Positions 25,101 to 34,350 of a DNA stretch of 64,000 nt are shown here, piece after piece. The notes beneath the pieces are model-generated. The model saw nothing but the letters and a program-made list of their open reading frames with translations. It searched no databases and was not told the DNA's origin. The position numbers were made by a program, and so were the translations under genes. The stretch's first letter is position 1; each line of letters starts with the position of its first letter. Location of the stretch: NCBI GenBank assembly GCA_032209605.1, contig JASFXZ010000014.1:17751231-17815230 (forward strand). The letters are read 5' to 3'. The DNA comes from Mactromeris polynyma (lineage: Eukaryota; Mollusca; Bivalvia; Venerida; Mactridae).

Positions 25101-28100
25101 CCTGTATGTGTACATATTTAAATGTTCAAGTTGTAGTGTTATAACAAGATACCATTTAAATTATTAATCCATATTTTACTTCACAAGTTCACAGTATTAT
25201 ATTATAAAGCCAACATTTGGAATGCACTATCCATTATACACTGCAACTCCGTTACTACACGGTCGGTTATAGCGCGATATCCATTATAACGCGATGTCGT
25301 CGTGGCTCCCGATTATTTTCATGAAAAATTCTAAAATTTGTCAAAAAAGGAAGAAAAATTGATCAAAATCGTATTTTTCCGCAAGTTGTGTCTGCTCTTT
25401 CGCGAAATCACGTGCTGTTAACGAACCACGATCACGAATCAACAAGATTACTTAAACTGAATATACGCACCATAAGAGATATATGTCCAATTTTTATAAC
25501 CATCAATATTTACACAAATGTCACCTTCTAATTGTTTTTCAACACATTCCATAAACATCAACGTAATTTGACCTTGGATTGTGCTGAATCTATGATGTCA
25601 CAGGTGTAGCTGATGCAGAGTCGTCTAGACAAGCCAACGTTCAATTATTCTCCTTACCTTGACCAATTAGATGATCGCGAACCAGCGAGTTTCTTTTAAT
25701 TGAATCAATGACCGTAGGGCACGTCAATCATGGAACAAAACAATGTTAATCCTCAATAAACTAAATGACAATGCCAACCTGTTTGCGATATTCGGATGTG
25801 CTAATTACGATTAATACAGCACTTGTTGTTTACACACATCTACAAGATGTGTCAGTCGACTATTTCTCAATCTGTCACAAAAATTAGCTTTAAGTCAAGG
25901 CAAAAGCGGACAAATCAGCACGGAATGTTTGAAGTGCTGCGAGTCAAAAAACAATGTTCTCACATACTACAAAGGAGCGGCGTCTCGACTTGTTAGATCA
26001 AGTAGTCGGCCTAATGTTTGATGCGAGGCACATGGAAAATGTTCTACTCGCAGAGTTCAAAGGCGCCGTGTTGTCTTCTAGTTTCAGAAATCGACCGTTG
26101 TGGTGATTTTTGTCAAATGCACATTTTGATCGATGTGAAATGCTTTATGAGACGTATGTAATATAGATACGACCGGGCATGGTTCAAAAACTGTAGGCCA
26201 TCGCATTTTTCACGCGTGATTGTTGGTCCAATCAACAGTTTTACGCGATGGATTATTCTGTTGTTCTGGTGAATAACGGATAAATATCGATAGGTACGAA
26301 AATATAATTAGATATAATTATTGAATTAATTGTCACACTAAATCGGTAATTTTCACATGTATTTTGAGAGAGTGTCACAGGGAGTAATTTTCACAGGTTA
26401 CAAATAATACAAATGCCCCCAAATTATTGCGGTTCCGGAAGAGAAATGATCATATTTTAGCTTTGTTTTAAATAATTAATGAGTTTTGTTTTGAAATAGT
26501 TTCCAATAATATTGCATAAATAAGTTTTATATATTTTCATCAACCTATTTATTAAAATAAATCTGAAATTTATGAAAACGTTGTATGCACAACGCTATAT
26601 TGGGTGAGTGGGGTAAGTTGGTATCCCTTCTCTATGGTTCATATATGTCTTAGATTTTAACGCAGTTGGATATAACGCGATCGCGAGTCTTTGGACCCCC
26701 CGATCGCGTTATAATGGAGTTGCAGTGTAGCACTATTTAATAACATTTTGACACAATTTTTAGACTGTACCCATTCTCCTCCATTTTCACCCAAAAAGGT
26801 CACATTATTTGGCAAATTAGTTTAATTTGAATACTCTAGATACATGGACATCCAGTGAACATTCATGCAGAAACATTCCAAAGTCTTACAAGTAGTTTGT
26901 GACAGGGAGAATATATACATGTAGGTACTTCATTAGGATAACCAAAGCTAACTATGACAAATGCTATCAATGAGCCATTGGACAATATGGAATAATGCCT
27001 AATACACACACAAAAATACATTAGAAATATTTGATTACACAGTAAAACTGCATCATGATGATTATGTTAAACAGAGTTAGGCATTAAAGTGATTATATAA
27101 TTATTCTGGAACTTCAAGAAAGTTTGGATCAGGGGTTCCACCAGGTGCTGAATCTTGAGGGTCATTTTGATGATTTTTGACTGGATTTTTGACCGGATTT
27201 TATTGCCAAAATACCTGTAATTTACAGACAGGCCAAAGTGTCAACTTCAGGGTCAAATGGAAACCCCATGTGATAAAACAATACTCACTCCAAAAGAGCT
27301 TCCTGCAAGTCACTGGATAACATGGTGAGTGGAGGAAGAGGCACCTGTACCTCTACATCAGCCAGCCTCAGCATACCAAACAACTCAAACTGTAGCTTCA
27401 TCATTACATCAAGCACACGCAGTTTGGCCATAACATACTCTTCAACTTTCTTAATAGTATCCTCGATTTTGATACCAAGCATGTATGAAAAGTTCCCACA
27501 AGCATCAATTAACATATATATTTGTTCACCAGGATACGTTGGCAAGGTTAAATCTTCCAAAACTGATGCCACTTTCTTTTCGAAGCCAAAGAATCCATCA
27601 TTTAGAAACTCATTCACTATAGGTTCAGGAATACCGTATTTTGTGGATAATTTGCTGCAAGTAACACATCTTGACTTCCTCTTCACAAATTCATTCAGCT
27701 TCTGGTGGAAAATCTCATTTTTGTCAGCGTCAGTTTGAAGCTTAGCTGAAAAGGATTAATGTAAAAAAAAATCAAAATAACATTAAAAGGGATTTTATAT
27801 GCAAGCATTATTTACCTTTGTTAGTCTCAAGTCTACAACCTCCCAATCTTGGTCTCACAAAAATAAGATTTCCAGGGGGCTGTTTTATCAATAAGTCGGT
27901 CTTACGACGTGTCTTATCTTACGCCCGAAAGTTATGACTTGGTCTTAAATCGGTTTTATCAACGAGGTCGTAACTGGCTTGGTCTTAGCTACGACACGGT
28001 CCGGTCTTACGACCAAACTTACGATAAGACCGACTTACGACCGCTTGATAAAACGGCCCCCAGGAGTGAAGACAATCTGGTCAGTATGTACCTAACATAT

Positions 28101-31100
28101 TTCAGGAAAAACTCAAAAGCAAATTTATGTTAAATAAATAATGATTATATCAAATATCATATATACATGTATATATATATATATATATCCTGTCTTTGTT
28201 TCCACTGCGATTCAAGCATGATGTTAACAGTATATTGTTATTTGTACAGTGTTCTCTCTCTCGAACAACATTCTACGGAGACAGACTAAGTGTTTGTTGT
28301 AGAGAGGGAGTTGTAGGCAGGGAACCGCTCTCTAACTGACTGTTGCATAATACGTATACTTCAGTTCTCAGATCTGTACATATATTCACATAACGTATCA
28401 TTTGATATTTATTTCACATAAATGTATTGACTGATAAATAATTCCTGCCCAGATATTATTAAATCAATAAAAGTAAATGATGAGACCAATATCGCTGTGA
28501 AAATTGGTTGTTTCAAATATTTATTTATCACATAACATACGGCGCGGGAGTGACTATAACCTATGCATTATTTCTCGTAATCCACTAGTGGATTATTTAT
28601 GCAAATAAGGGCCGCATCACATATTAATACGCGCTGTCAGAAATCCAAACAAACATGGCCGACTTTCAAGTATCGGTCTACGAAAAATATGTAGCATTTC
28701 GCGATCATGATAATGTCAAACAGTTTCATAAATGAAAGTTTATCCGAATGCTAACCATTGCGAGCTGAACGCTTAATTCAAATCTGATGAGAGTGCATAT
28801 TTCAGCTTGTCTGGAGGTCAATGACTATTCCATGAAGACCCCAGGATGCGTCACAAACATGCTAAAAGACCTAAACTGGGAGTCCCTCAAACAGCGTCGA
28901 AGACACGGCCAGCTGTCCATGATGTACAAGATCCGCAACAGTTTTTAGACATCATTTGAGACACTGTGCGCCACCACCACGCCTAGTCTCGTTGAGCTAA
29001 TTATGTTCTTTGAAGAGCCCAGCTCAGTACACAGAAGAAGAAGAAAAATTCATTCAATCAATCATTTAACATCACCCAAAACCAGTCAAGGGAGGTAGTT
29101 TATAGTGGCAGTAAGCAGTTTCGAGTACCGTTTGTCTTTGTGGAGAGTTGTTGTTCCTCGGAGGGAATTTTACGTTAAAATTACATGGGAGGAATTTGAA
29201 ATGTCACTCAAAAGAGGGAGTCGCTCAAGAGAGGTGCCATTCCAGGAGGGAATAATGTACCAAAAGCACGGAAAACAACATATAAAATGTACACAACAAG
29301 TCTTACATATAATTTCATCTGTTTTAAATGTATCAGAGATTTCCGCAGACACTTTCTCTAACACTTTCAGGAGATGGAGCAGAGTGGCCTTGTCTCCCAC
29401 CATATCCTTCCATGCAGTAAGAGACTCGGTAACCTTAGGAAGAAGGCCATGCTGTGTTTGTTTTATTTGGTCTATCTCTTGTTTACTAAGACCAAGCTCT
29501 CTAGCAACACGATGCCAATGACTACCAATATATGGTGCTATGCTAGCGAAGTCTTCGTCCTTCATCTGTCTACCAACAACTGGTGGATCTGAAAAATGTA
29601 GGAAACAATGTCATCCATTATTCACACATCATTTTCTGATTAGGGACCCACATTGAGTGTAAAAATGTACAATAATGCAGGCGCGTCACACAGTCCTGAA
29701 CATTTGGACGGCGATGGGGAGGGTATGGGAGGGGTGTCATACCAACTACGAGATTTGTTTTTAAAATAGTGATGAAAATGGAGCTATTTCTAGGCTTCTT
29801 GGCCTTTGAGATCTTTATTCTGTTGAATGAAATTCTTGAATGATGACATCGGAGTTTTGTAAAAATAGGGGAAAATAATGTAAAGAAATTACAAACAGGT
29901 AAAAACAACTATACATGTATGTACATGTATATACATTCAATCAAGTAGTAATCACCAATAGCACAATACATCTACACTGAATCAACAAGGTGTTATTTGT
30001 TGACCAATTATGTAGCACTGTAGAAATCACTATGTACTGTCTTACAACGTTGTTTTTACAACAGTTCAAACACACAATACGAGATTCCTTTGCTCTTATA
30101 GTCATTTGCAACATCGTAAAAGTCCATGGCTTCAGTAGCGTCTCTATGAACAAGCAATAAGTCAGCAAAAGAATAAGTCTTTATTATACCTCATCATATT
30201 GAAGCCACGAGAAATTCTGAAACAATACTGCCTTAAATGAACGCTGTTCTGGTCCCCTTTTACTGAACAAACATTTATTAAAATTAAAGTCATGAGGTTG
30301 ATTTGGTTTATCCATGTTAGCATTTTTAAGACATTCCACGGAATCTATTTTGGTAGAGTAAAAGCAATGATCATATTATACCTTTTCAGGGTGATGCTTT
30401 AAAAAAAACTAGCCACCTTTACTATTATTTTCATAAATTCATAATTAGTTAATCACCTATGACAGTCGTCAGTCACCCGATTAGCAGGATAGAAATTAAC
30501 AGTTTGTATCAATTAAGCATATCAACACCATACATTTTCACACCATATCAATTAACGTTTGGGAATACACTAAAATACACTGTCGCCTTGGAGACCGCTA
30601 GTCAGTATCCGCTGTCTATTTCGCCGCACCAATTTGCTTACCACTTTTCGGCAGCAAATTCACGAAAAGTCTCAGTTTTATGATAGGCGCATGACCATTG
30701 CTTGTCGAATTAATGGGGCGGCAATCGCAGCCCTTGCCGCCCCAGTCGCGATGCCACTGTTCTGAATATTCTTTGTGGCCCATTTCCTAGGTATTTGAGT
30801 GTAATATAAGATCAGGGAGTATTTACTGAGTCTGAGTGTAGAGTGAGGCACTAAAATTACTCCTATATCTCATAAACACACTCAAATCTCAAAAAAAATT
30901 GTACCAAAACAAACCTTCACAACTTTCCATACTCAACTATCCACGAACAGACTCATAAGAGTAAATGTTGGGCCCAGATGAGTAAAGCAGTTTCTTGGAT
31001 ATCAAACCAATACTTACTTATTCTTCATAAAACTATCTCATAGAAATGTGATGTGGAGAATTGATTACTTTGAATATAGAGTGAAACCTCTCTTGAGCAA

Positions 31101-33579
31101 CAACCTCTGTTCAATAACAGTGTAAACTTTTCAATTTAATTTCTGTATCTCAACAACGAAAATTTGAGTCAGATGCTCATGAGGTGATATAACTCGATCA
31201 TACACCTAAACATACAAATATTCCACTTATTTCATGCTTCATTTCTGTTCTTTTTTTCTTTTTTACTCCTTTTTACAGTGAGAATTTACTGTACCTGTTT
31301 TCGCTGGGGCTAGATCTTCAACAACATACTGATCCTTCAGCCCATCAGAGATGCCATAGTAAACCAGCTCTTGTAAAGGTTCTTTCAGATCTTGTTCAGC
31401 TCTTGGTACAAAAGGACGAATATAATCTGTAATCCCCTCTAGAACTGAAACAGCTTTCCCTTCCAGTATAAACTGTATCTGTGCAGCCAATGAGGAATGT
31501 CTCATAGCTTCCTTACCATCTCTAAAACTTATACCATGAATACTGAAACCAGCTTTCGCTAGATCAGTGTACAACACGTTGGTTCTGGTTTCAGTGTTGT
31601 AAATAATAACATTTCCTAATTGATCTTCGGTGATATCGGACAAAAATGGCATTACCTGTAATAATAAACAAAGTTTTATTGAAATTTGGTAAATCTCACA
31701 GGCATACATACATTGTACATTTGTACCAAGTTTTATTGAAATTTGGTAAATATCACGGGCATACATACATTGTACATTTGTACCAAGTTTTATTGAAATT
31801 TGTTTAATCTCACGGGCATACTTCATTGTACATTTTTACCAAGTTTGATTGAAATTTGGTAAATCTCACAGTCATACATACATTGTACAAAGTTTGATTG
31901 AAATTTGGTAAATCTCACGGGCATACATACATTGTACAAAGTTTTATTGAAATTTGGTAAATCTCACGGCATACATACATTGTACAAAGTTTTATTGAAA
32001 TTTGGTAAATCTCACAGGCATACATACATTGCACAAAGTTTTATTGAAATTTGGTAAATCTCACGGGCATACATACATTGTACAAAGTTTGATTGAAATT
32101 TGGTAAATCTCACGGGCATACATACATTGTACAAAGTTTCATTGAAATTTGGTAAATCTCACGGGCATACATACATTGTACATTTGTACCAAGTTTTATT
32201 GAAATTTGGTAAATATCACAGGCATACATACATTGTACAAAGTTTGATTGAAATTTGGTAAATCTCACGGGCATACATACATTGTACAAAGTTTTATTGA
32301 AATTTGGTAAATCTCACGGCATACATACATTGTACAAAGTTTTATTGAAATTTGGTAAATCTCACAGGCATACATACATTGTACAAAGTTTTATTGAAAT
32401 TTGGTAAATCTCACGGGCATACATACATTGTACAAAGTTTTATTGAAATTTGGTAAATCTCACGGGCATACATACATTGTACAAAGTTTTATTGAAATTT
32501 GGTAAATCTCACGGGCATACATACATTGTACATTTGTACCAAGTTTTATTGAAATTTGGTAAATATCACGGGCATACATACATTGTACATTTGTACCAAG
32601 TTTTATTGAAAATTGTTTAATCTCACGGGCATACTTCATTGTACATTTTTACCAAGTTTGATTGAAATTTGGTAAATCTCACAGTCATACATACATTGTA
32701 CAAAGTTTTATTGAAGTTTGGTAAATCTCACAGACATACATACATTGTACAAAGTTTCATTGAAATTTGGTAATCTCACAGGCATACATACATTGTACAA
32801 AGTTTCATTGAAATTTGGTATATCTCACGGGCATACATACATTGTACAAAGTTTTATTTAAAACATGATGCAAAACAATTTGATCAATAATTGATCAACA
32901 TCTACTGTCCAATGATTTTTGATCATCAATTATAACATGGACCAATTATGAAACACTGTTCTTTACAAGGAAACTACATACACACTGGTTCATTGAAACA
33001 CGTTAATAGGGCTTCTGAGATTAAAACCTTTACATTTCTAGGGGTTCGATTTGATCATGGAGTTGACTCTATGACCCCTGGAATTTCCAGTAGCCACTTT
33101 TTTACCTTCAGGATTCTGACTGAAGGGTCAATTTTACTCTAAATTATAGGCAAGTTGCCTATAAAATGGCAAATTCCGGTAAAAAATTATCAAGATATTA
33201 CAAATTGTCTGATACTGAACCAGAAGTTCAGGTAAGCATACAGACTGGTCCAGTGTGGATGGTTGTAAGCCGAGTTTTATAGCACCATGACATACCTTGT
33301 CATCAAACGTTTGTCTGACTATAACCACGACAGTAGGCTGAAACGAATTTAATTCCCGTAGTGTATGTTTAAAACTCTGCCAGTTCACCTCATGAATACT
33401 AACATCTCCAAGCAAGGAACTGTCTGTCTCTACAGATAATTGCAAATCATTTGCTCTAAGGAACTGGTTGTCAGCAAATAAATAGACTGTTGATAGTTCA
33501 CGAACACGATCAGCAGCTGAGGAAATGGCCTTCAGATTGCTTACACCATCTAAAATACAGTCTGCTAGGCCTCCTGCTT
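19105..33579 (-). CDS. Death-domain / trypsin-like serine protease fusion protein (5' end missing)
   Basis: Seven minus-strand exons with agreeing GT-AG sites and phases: 33579-33296, 31655-31295, 29588-29307, 27745-27289, 24644-23860, 22667-22425, 19181-19105. The visible product is 828 aa plus an unknown N-terminus. Order of parts: unrecognised alpha/beta-looking region (1-214), death domain (~220-305), unrecognised helical region (309-461), trypsin-like protease. Its triad is His588 (AITCAHC), Asp622 (DVATID) and Ser732 (GDSGA), followed by a Pro/Ser/Arg tail (805-828). No signal peptide or membrane segment is seen, which favours a cytosolic signalling role; this is inference. A death domain would mediate assembly with other death-domain proteins, and the intact triad suggests an active peptidase. 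The partner and substrate are unknown. The introns hold a SINE, a pogo element, a PIF-type MITE and a large minisatellite. Confidence 0.82.
19182..20467. other. Intronic or intergenic sequence, no exon seen
   Basis: If the terminal exon at 19105 is right, this is intron. Frames at 19583-19813 and 19834-20028 (minus) show no family resemblance and no splice support. Confidence 0.35.
20470..21513. mobile_element. Non-autonomous TIR element packed with TTACGAG/TTACGGA words
   Basis: Termini CCCCCTTCACATACACAG and its complement CGTGTATGTGAAGGGGG form a ~36-bp inverted repeat extending into TTTTTCTTACGAGTCCT. Inside the left ~300 bp about twenty TTACGNN words (TTACGAG, TTACGGA, TTACGAT, TTACGGC) occur every 8-20 bp. 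The right ~400 bp has the reverse words (CGTAA) and then the same words again. A minus-strand frame at 20779-21000 begins MPSKKKAVNKKSPAIRKSPR, a basic start typical of nuclear or transposase N-termini, and is the only coding-like remnant. The superfamily is not assigned. Confidence 0.75.
21595..21870. repeat. Repeat family E, uninterrupted copy
   Basis: Contains GGGAATGCAACATACATAAG, CAGTGCCTCCCCACACATAC, GGCCTGGCCAACCATAAGG and ATAGGCCAAAACTGG in order. Related to 18338-18581/18828, and in complement to 60450-60525 and 61880-61945. The 152-aa minus frame over it is repeat-derived. Confidence 0.6.
22149..22389. repeat. MITE family with CATTTTAAGACTGAAAC ends (copy 2, at a protease exon)
   Basis: Complementary-orientation relative of 8591-8788, bounded by ACATTTTAAAACTGAAACTC and CAATCTTAAAATGTTTGTG. 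Its right edge is only ~35 bp from the donor of the GDSGA exon at 22425. Confidence 0.6.
22425..22667 (-). CDS. Exon encoding the catalytic Ser (GDSGA) of the protease
   Basis: Acceptor AGTTTCAG before 22667, donor GTAGGT after 22425, phases 1 and 1. Reads EPFSERGDSGAVVCADD, then VFIVSLLIGAVSKRDEGG and the C-terminal barrel strand/helix EKTLEYLRVYYDVDIVP. The His/Asp exon upstream joins exactly in frame (LQS-G-EPFSERGDSGA). Without splicing, the frame would continue into the MITE at 22149-22389 and stop at 22330; that is the alternative 3' end. Confidence 0.8.
22700..23850. other. Intron between the two protease exons
   Basis: Non-coding. Contains a (TG)n-like stretch at 23545-23590. The frame at 22968-23231 has no support. 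Confidence 0.5.
23860..24644 (-). CDS. Exon encoding the protease body with catalytic His and Asp
   Basis: Acceptor TATTGTCAG, donor GTATGA, phases 2 and 1. It encodes 261 residues. The N-terminal third (GCGTFYGELRIHVTELP and the GGYKFEVMLPQVEQ stretch) precedes the trypsin fold. SRVHAITCAHCV carries the catalytic His and LLDVATIDVD the Asp. A cysteine-rich insert (CDTCDSNLKRF, RCTCTWTCFTG) lies between the Asp and the second barrel. A longer frame continues upstream to 24763, but that part is SINE sequence. The acceptor at 24645 excludes it. Confidence 0.8.
24691..24985 (+). mobile_element. tRNA-headed SINE, copy 1
   Basis: Head resembles tRNA-Thr: GGATCCGTAGTCCAGTGG (A-box region), CTGAACTAGTAATCCAG (anticodon arm) and GGTTCGATTCC (B box, 24741-24751). 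The body carries CTAACAGTCTTTCGGACGAG, AAAACCGAGGTCTCGTG and TTCTTCTGGAGGCGTCGCCC. The acceptor stem does not pair as an intact tRNA should. It lies in the intron just 5' of the protease exon and creates a false in-frame N-terminal extension of the minus-strand ORF. Confidence 0.85.
25007..26775. mobile_element. Repeat family R copy, split by a pogo-type element
   Basis: The flanks 25007-25238 and 26728-26775 align in order with the uninterrupted copy at 52369-52747. Shared words include CTTATCGACGATA-type, ATTAACTCCTAT, TTCACAGTAT and CCAACATTTGGAAT-CACTATCCA, then TTTTTAGACT. The inserted sequence is the element at 25239-26727. The right terminus of this R copy appears eroded. Confidence 0.7.
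25239..26727. mobile_element. pogo/Tigger-type element, ~1.5 kb, TA target duplication
   Basis: Termini CACTGCAACTCC and GGAGTTGCAGTG in exact inverted repeat, flanked by TA (25237-25238, 26728-26729). Subterminal words TATAGCGCGATATCCATTAT and CGCGATCGCGAGTC, and CGATCGCGTTATAATGG at the right, repeat the theme 'GCGATNNCGTTATAA'. No transposase frame survives. It sits in the intron between exons 27289 and 24644. Confidence 0.8.
27132..27267. repeat. MITE family B (GGGGTTCCA ends), copy 1
   Basis: Begins GGGGTTCCACCAGGTGCTG and ends GGGTCAAATGGAAACCCC. Related copies lie at 33041-33215, 42756-42933, 43734-43800, 52232-52320 and 61205-61345. Each contains TGCTGAATCT..AGGGTCAT or its complement. 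Confidence 0.65.
27289..27745 (-). CDS. Exon of the death/protease gene: linker region of unknown fold
   Basis: Acceptor CCTTTTCAG, donor GTGAGT, phases 1 and 2. It encodes about 152 residues, mostly helical and charged, with CVTCSKLSTKYGIPEPIV, FFGFEKKVASVLEDL, YMLIDACGNFSYMLGIKIED and ADVEVQVPLPPLTMLSSDL. Two close cysteine pairs (CVTC and a later single C) are present, but no standard zinc finger. Family not recognised. Confidence 0.72.
27879..28060. mobile_element. MITE with GGGGCTGTTTTATCAA termini and 3-bp CAG duplication
   Basis: A 182-bp element with termini GGGGCTGTTTTATCAA and TTGATAAAACGGCCCC, flanked by CAG on each side. Internal words TCTTACGAC and GTCGTAA recur in both orientations, so the whole sequence folds. 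TIR style and 3-bp TSD suggest the PIF/Harbinger group; inference. Confidence 0.75.
28578..28606. promoter_or_regulatory. Palindromic TAATCC homeodomain sites plus octamer
   Basis: TAATCCACTAGTGGATTA (28578-28595) is a perfect 18-bp palindrome with two inverted TAATCC sites, the preferred site of K50 homeodomains (Otx, Goosecoid, Bicoid type). ATGCAAAT, the POU octamer, follows at 28599-28606. The neighbourhood 28535-28650 is unusually CpG-rich. A Kozak-good ATG at 28656 starts a 26-codon frame (MADFQVSVYEKYVAFRDHDN...). Whether this is a live promoter in the intron or carried in by a repeat is open. Confidence 0.35.
28837..28950 (+). pseudogene. Non-LTR reverse transcriptase C-terminal remnant
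   Basis: Plus-strand frame reading TPGCVTNMLKDLNWESLKQR then RHGQLSMMYKIRNSF, the conserved C-terminal segment of jockey-like LINE polymerases (C/SVT.ML..L.W..L..RR...RL.MMYKI). It ends in a stop where functional copies continue. A decayed LINE fragment in the intron upstream of the death-domain exon's 5' side. Confidence 0.7.
29307..29588 (-). CDS. Exon encoding the death domain
   Basis: Acceptor TTTTTCAG, donor GTAAGA, phases 1 and 1. The peptide begins DPPVVGRQMKDEDFASIAPY and contains WHRVARELGLSKQEIDQIKQ, then LLPKVTESLTAWKDMVGDKA and TLLHLLKVLEKV. This is the six-helix death-domain pattern: W-x-x-LA/VARELGL...I..I, a mid-domain L..WK/W and a terminal L...L. It is closest in appearance to FADD/ankyrin/UNC5-type death domains. 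The exon covers the complete domain. Confidence 0.85.
31295..31655 (-). CDS. Exon of the death/protease gene: N-terminal alpha/beta-looking region, part 2
   Basis: Begins VMPFLSDITEDQLGNVII and ends VVEDLAPAKT before the donor GTACAG. It encodes 120 residues with further strand-like segments (NVIIYNTET, FSIHGISFRD) and a helical stretch around AAQIQFILEGKAVSVLEG. The acceptor lies directly against the 49-bp minisatellite, which reads open into this exon in the same frame; the phase-0 acceptor TTATTACAG is the better boundary. Confidence 0.75.
31662..32858. repeat. 49-bp minisatellite (~24 copies) abutting an exon
   Basis: Unit CAAAGTTTTATTGAAATTT, then GGTAAATCTCACGGGCATAC and ATACATTGTA, period mostly 49 bp. 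Longer ~57-bp units contain an extra TTTGTACC, and a few are 48 bp. It fills the intron between exons 33296 and 31655. Its last unit supplies the T-rich tract just before the acceptor at 31656. Confidence 0.93.
33041..33215. repeat. MITE family B, copy 2
   Basis: GGGGTTCGATTTGATCATGG, then ATGACCCCTGGAATTTCC, TCAGGATTCTGACTGAAGGG and TATAAAATGGCAAATT. The same order is found at 61205-61345. Confidence 0.6.
33296..33579 (-). CDS. Exon of the death/protease gene: N-terminal alpha/beta-looking region, part 1
   Basis: Acceptor TTATTACAG before 33579, donor GTATGT after 33296, entering phase 1 and leaving phase 0. It encodes 94 residues including VSNLKAISSAADRVRELS, TVYLFADNQFLR and SFQPTVVVIVRQTFDDK. 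Alternating helices and short hydrophobic strands (VYLFAD, VVVIVRQ) suggest a Rossmann-like fold. I do not recognise the family. An upstream exon ending in phase 1 is required and was not found. Confidence 0.75.
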
Positions 33580-33689
33580 CTGTAATAAATGAGAATTAGA
33601 ATTTTTATATCAGACATCACTCTCTCACAATAATATTTGTTCAGATACATGTACTCAGTATCACGGGAGATTGTAACAAGTTCTTTCCC

Positions 33690-34338
33690 ATTCTCCCTTC
33701 TGGGGTTCTACCCCTTTCTCCTTTCTAGAGTTCTTTCCCTTCTAGAGTTCTACCCCTTTCTCCTTTCTAGAGTTCTTTCCCTTTCTACCTTCTAGAGTTC
33801 TAACCCTTTCTACTTTCTAGAGTTCTTTCCATTTCTCCCTTCTAGAGTTCTACCCCTTTCTACTTTCTAGAGTTCTTTCCCTTTCTCCCTTCTAGAGTTC
33901 TACCCTTTCTCCTTTCTATAGTTCTTTCCCTTTCTCCCTTCTAGAGTTCTACCCCTTCCTCCTTTCTAGAGTTCTTTCCCTTTCTCCCTTCTAGAGTTTT
34001 ATCCCTTCCTCCTTTCTAGAGTTCTTTCCCTTTCTCCCTTCTAGAGTTTTACCCCTTCCTCCTTTCTAGAGTTCTTTCCCTTTCTCCATTCTAGAGTTTT
34101 ACCCCTTCCTCCTTTCTAGAGTTCTTTCCCTTTCTCCCTTCTAGAGTTCTACCCCTTCCTCCTTTCTAGAGTTTTTTCCCTTTCTCCCTTCTAGAGTTCT
34201 ACCCCTTCCTCCTTTCAAGAGTTCTTTCCCTATCTCCCTTCTGGAGTGTTACCCCTTCATCCTTTCTATAGTTCTTTCCCTTTCTCCCTTTTGGATTTCT
34301 AGCCCTTTCTCCGTTCTATAGTTCACTCCCTTTATCCC
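33690..34338. repeat. ~50-bp pyrimidine-rich minisatellite
   Basis: About 13 units of TTCTTTCCCTTTCTCCCTTC, TAGAGTTCTACCCC and TTCCTCCTTTCTAGAG. Each is a dimer of a ~25-bp word derived from the MITE arm (CTCCCTTTATCCCTTCTA). One strand is almost pure pyrimidine, so triplex (H-DNA) formation is conceivable. Confidence 0.9.
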
Positions 34339-34350
34339 TTCTATATAGTA

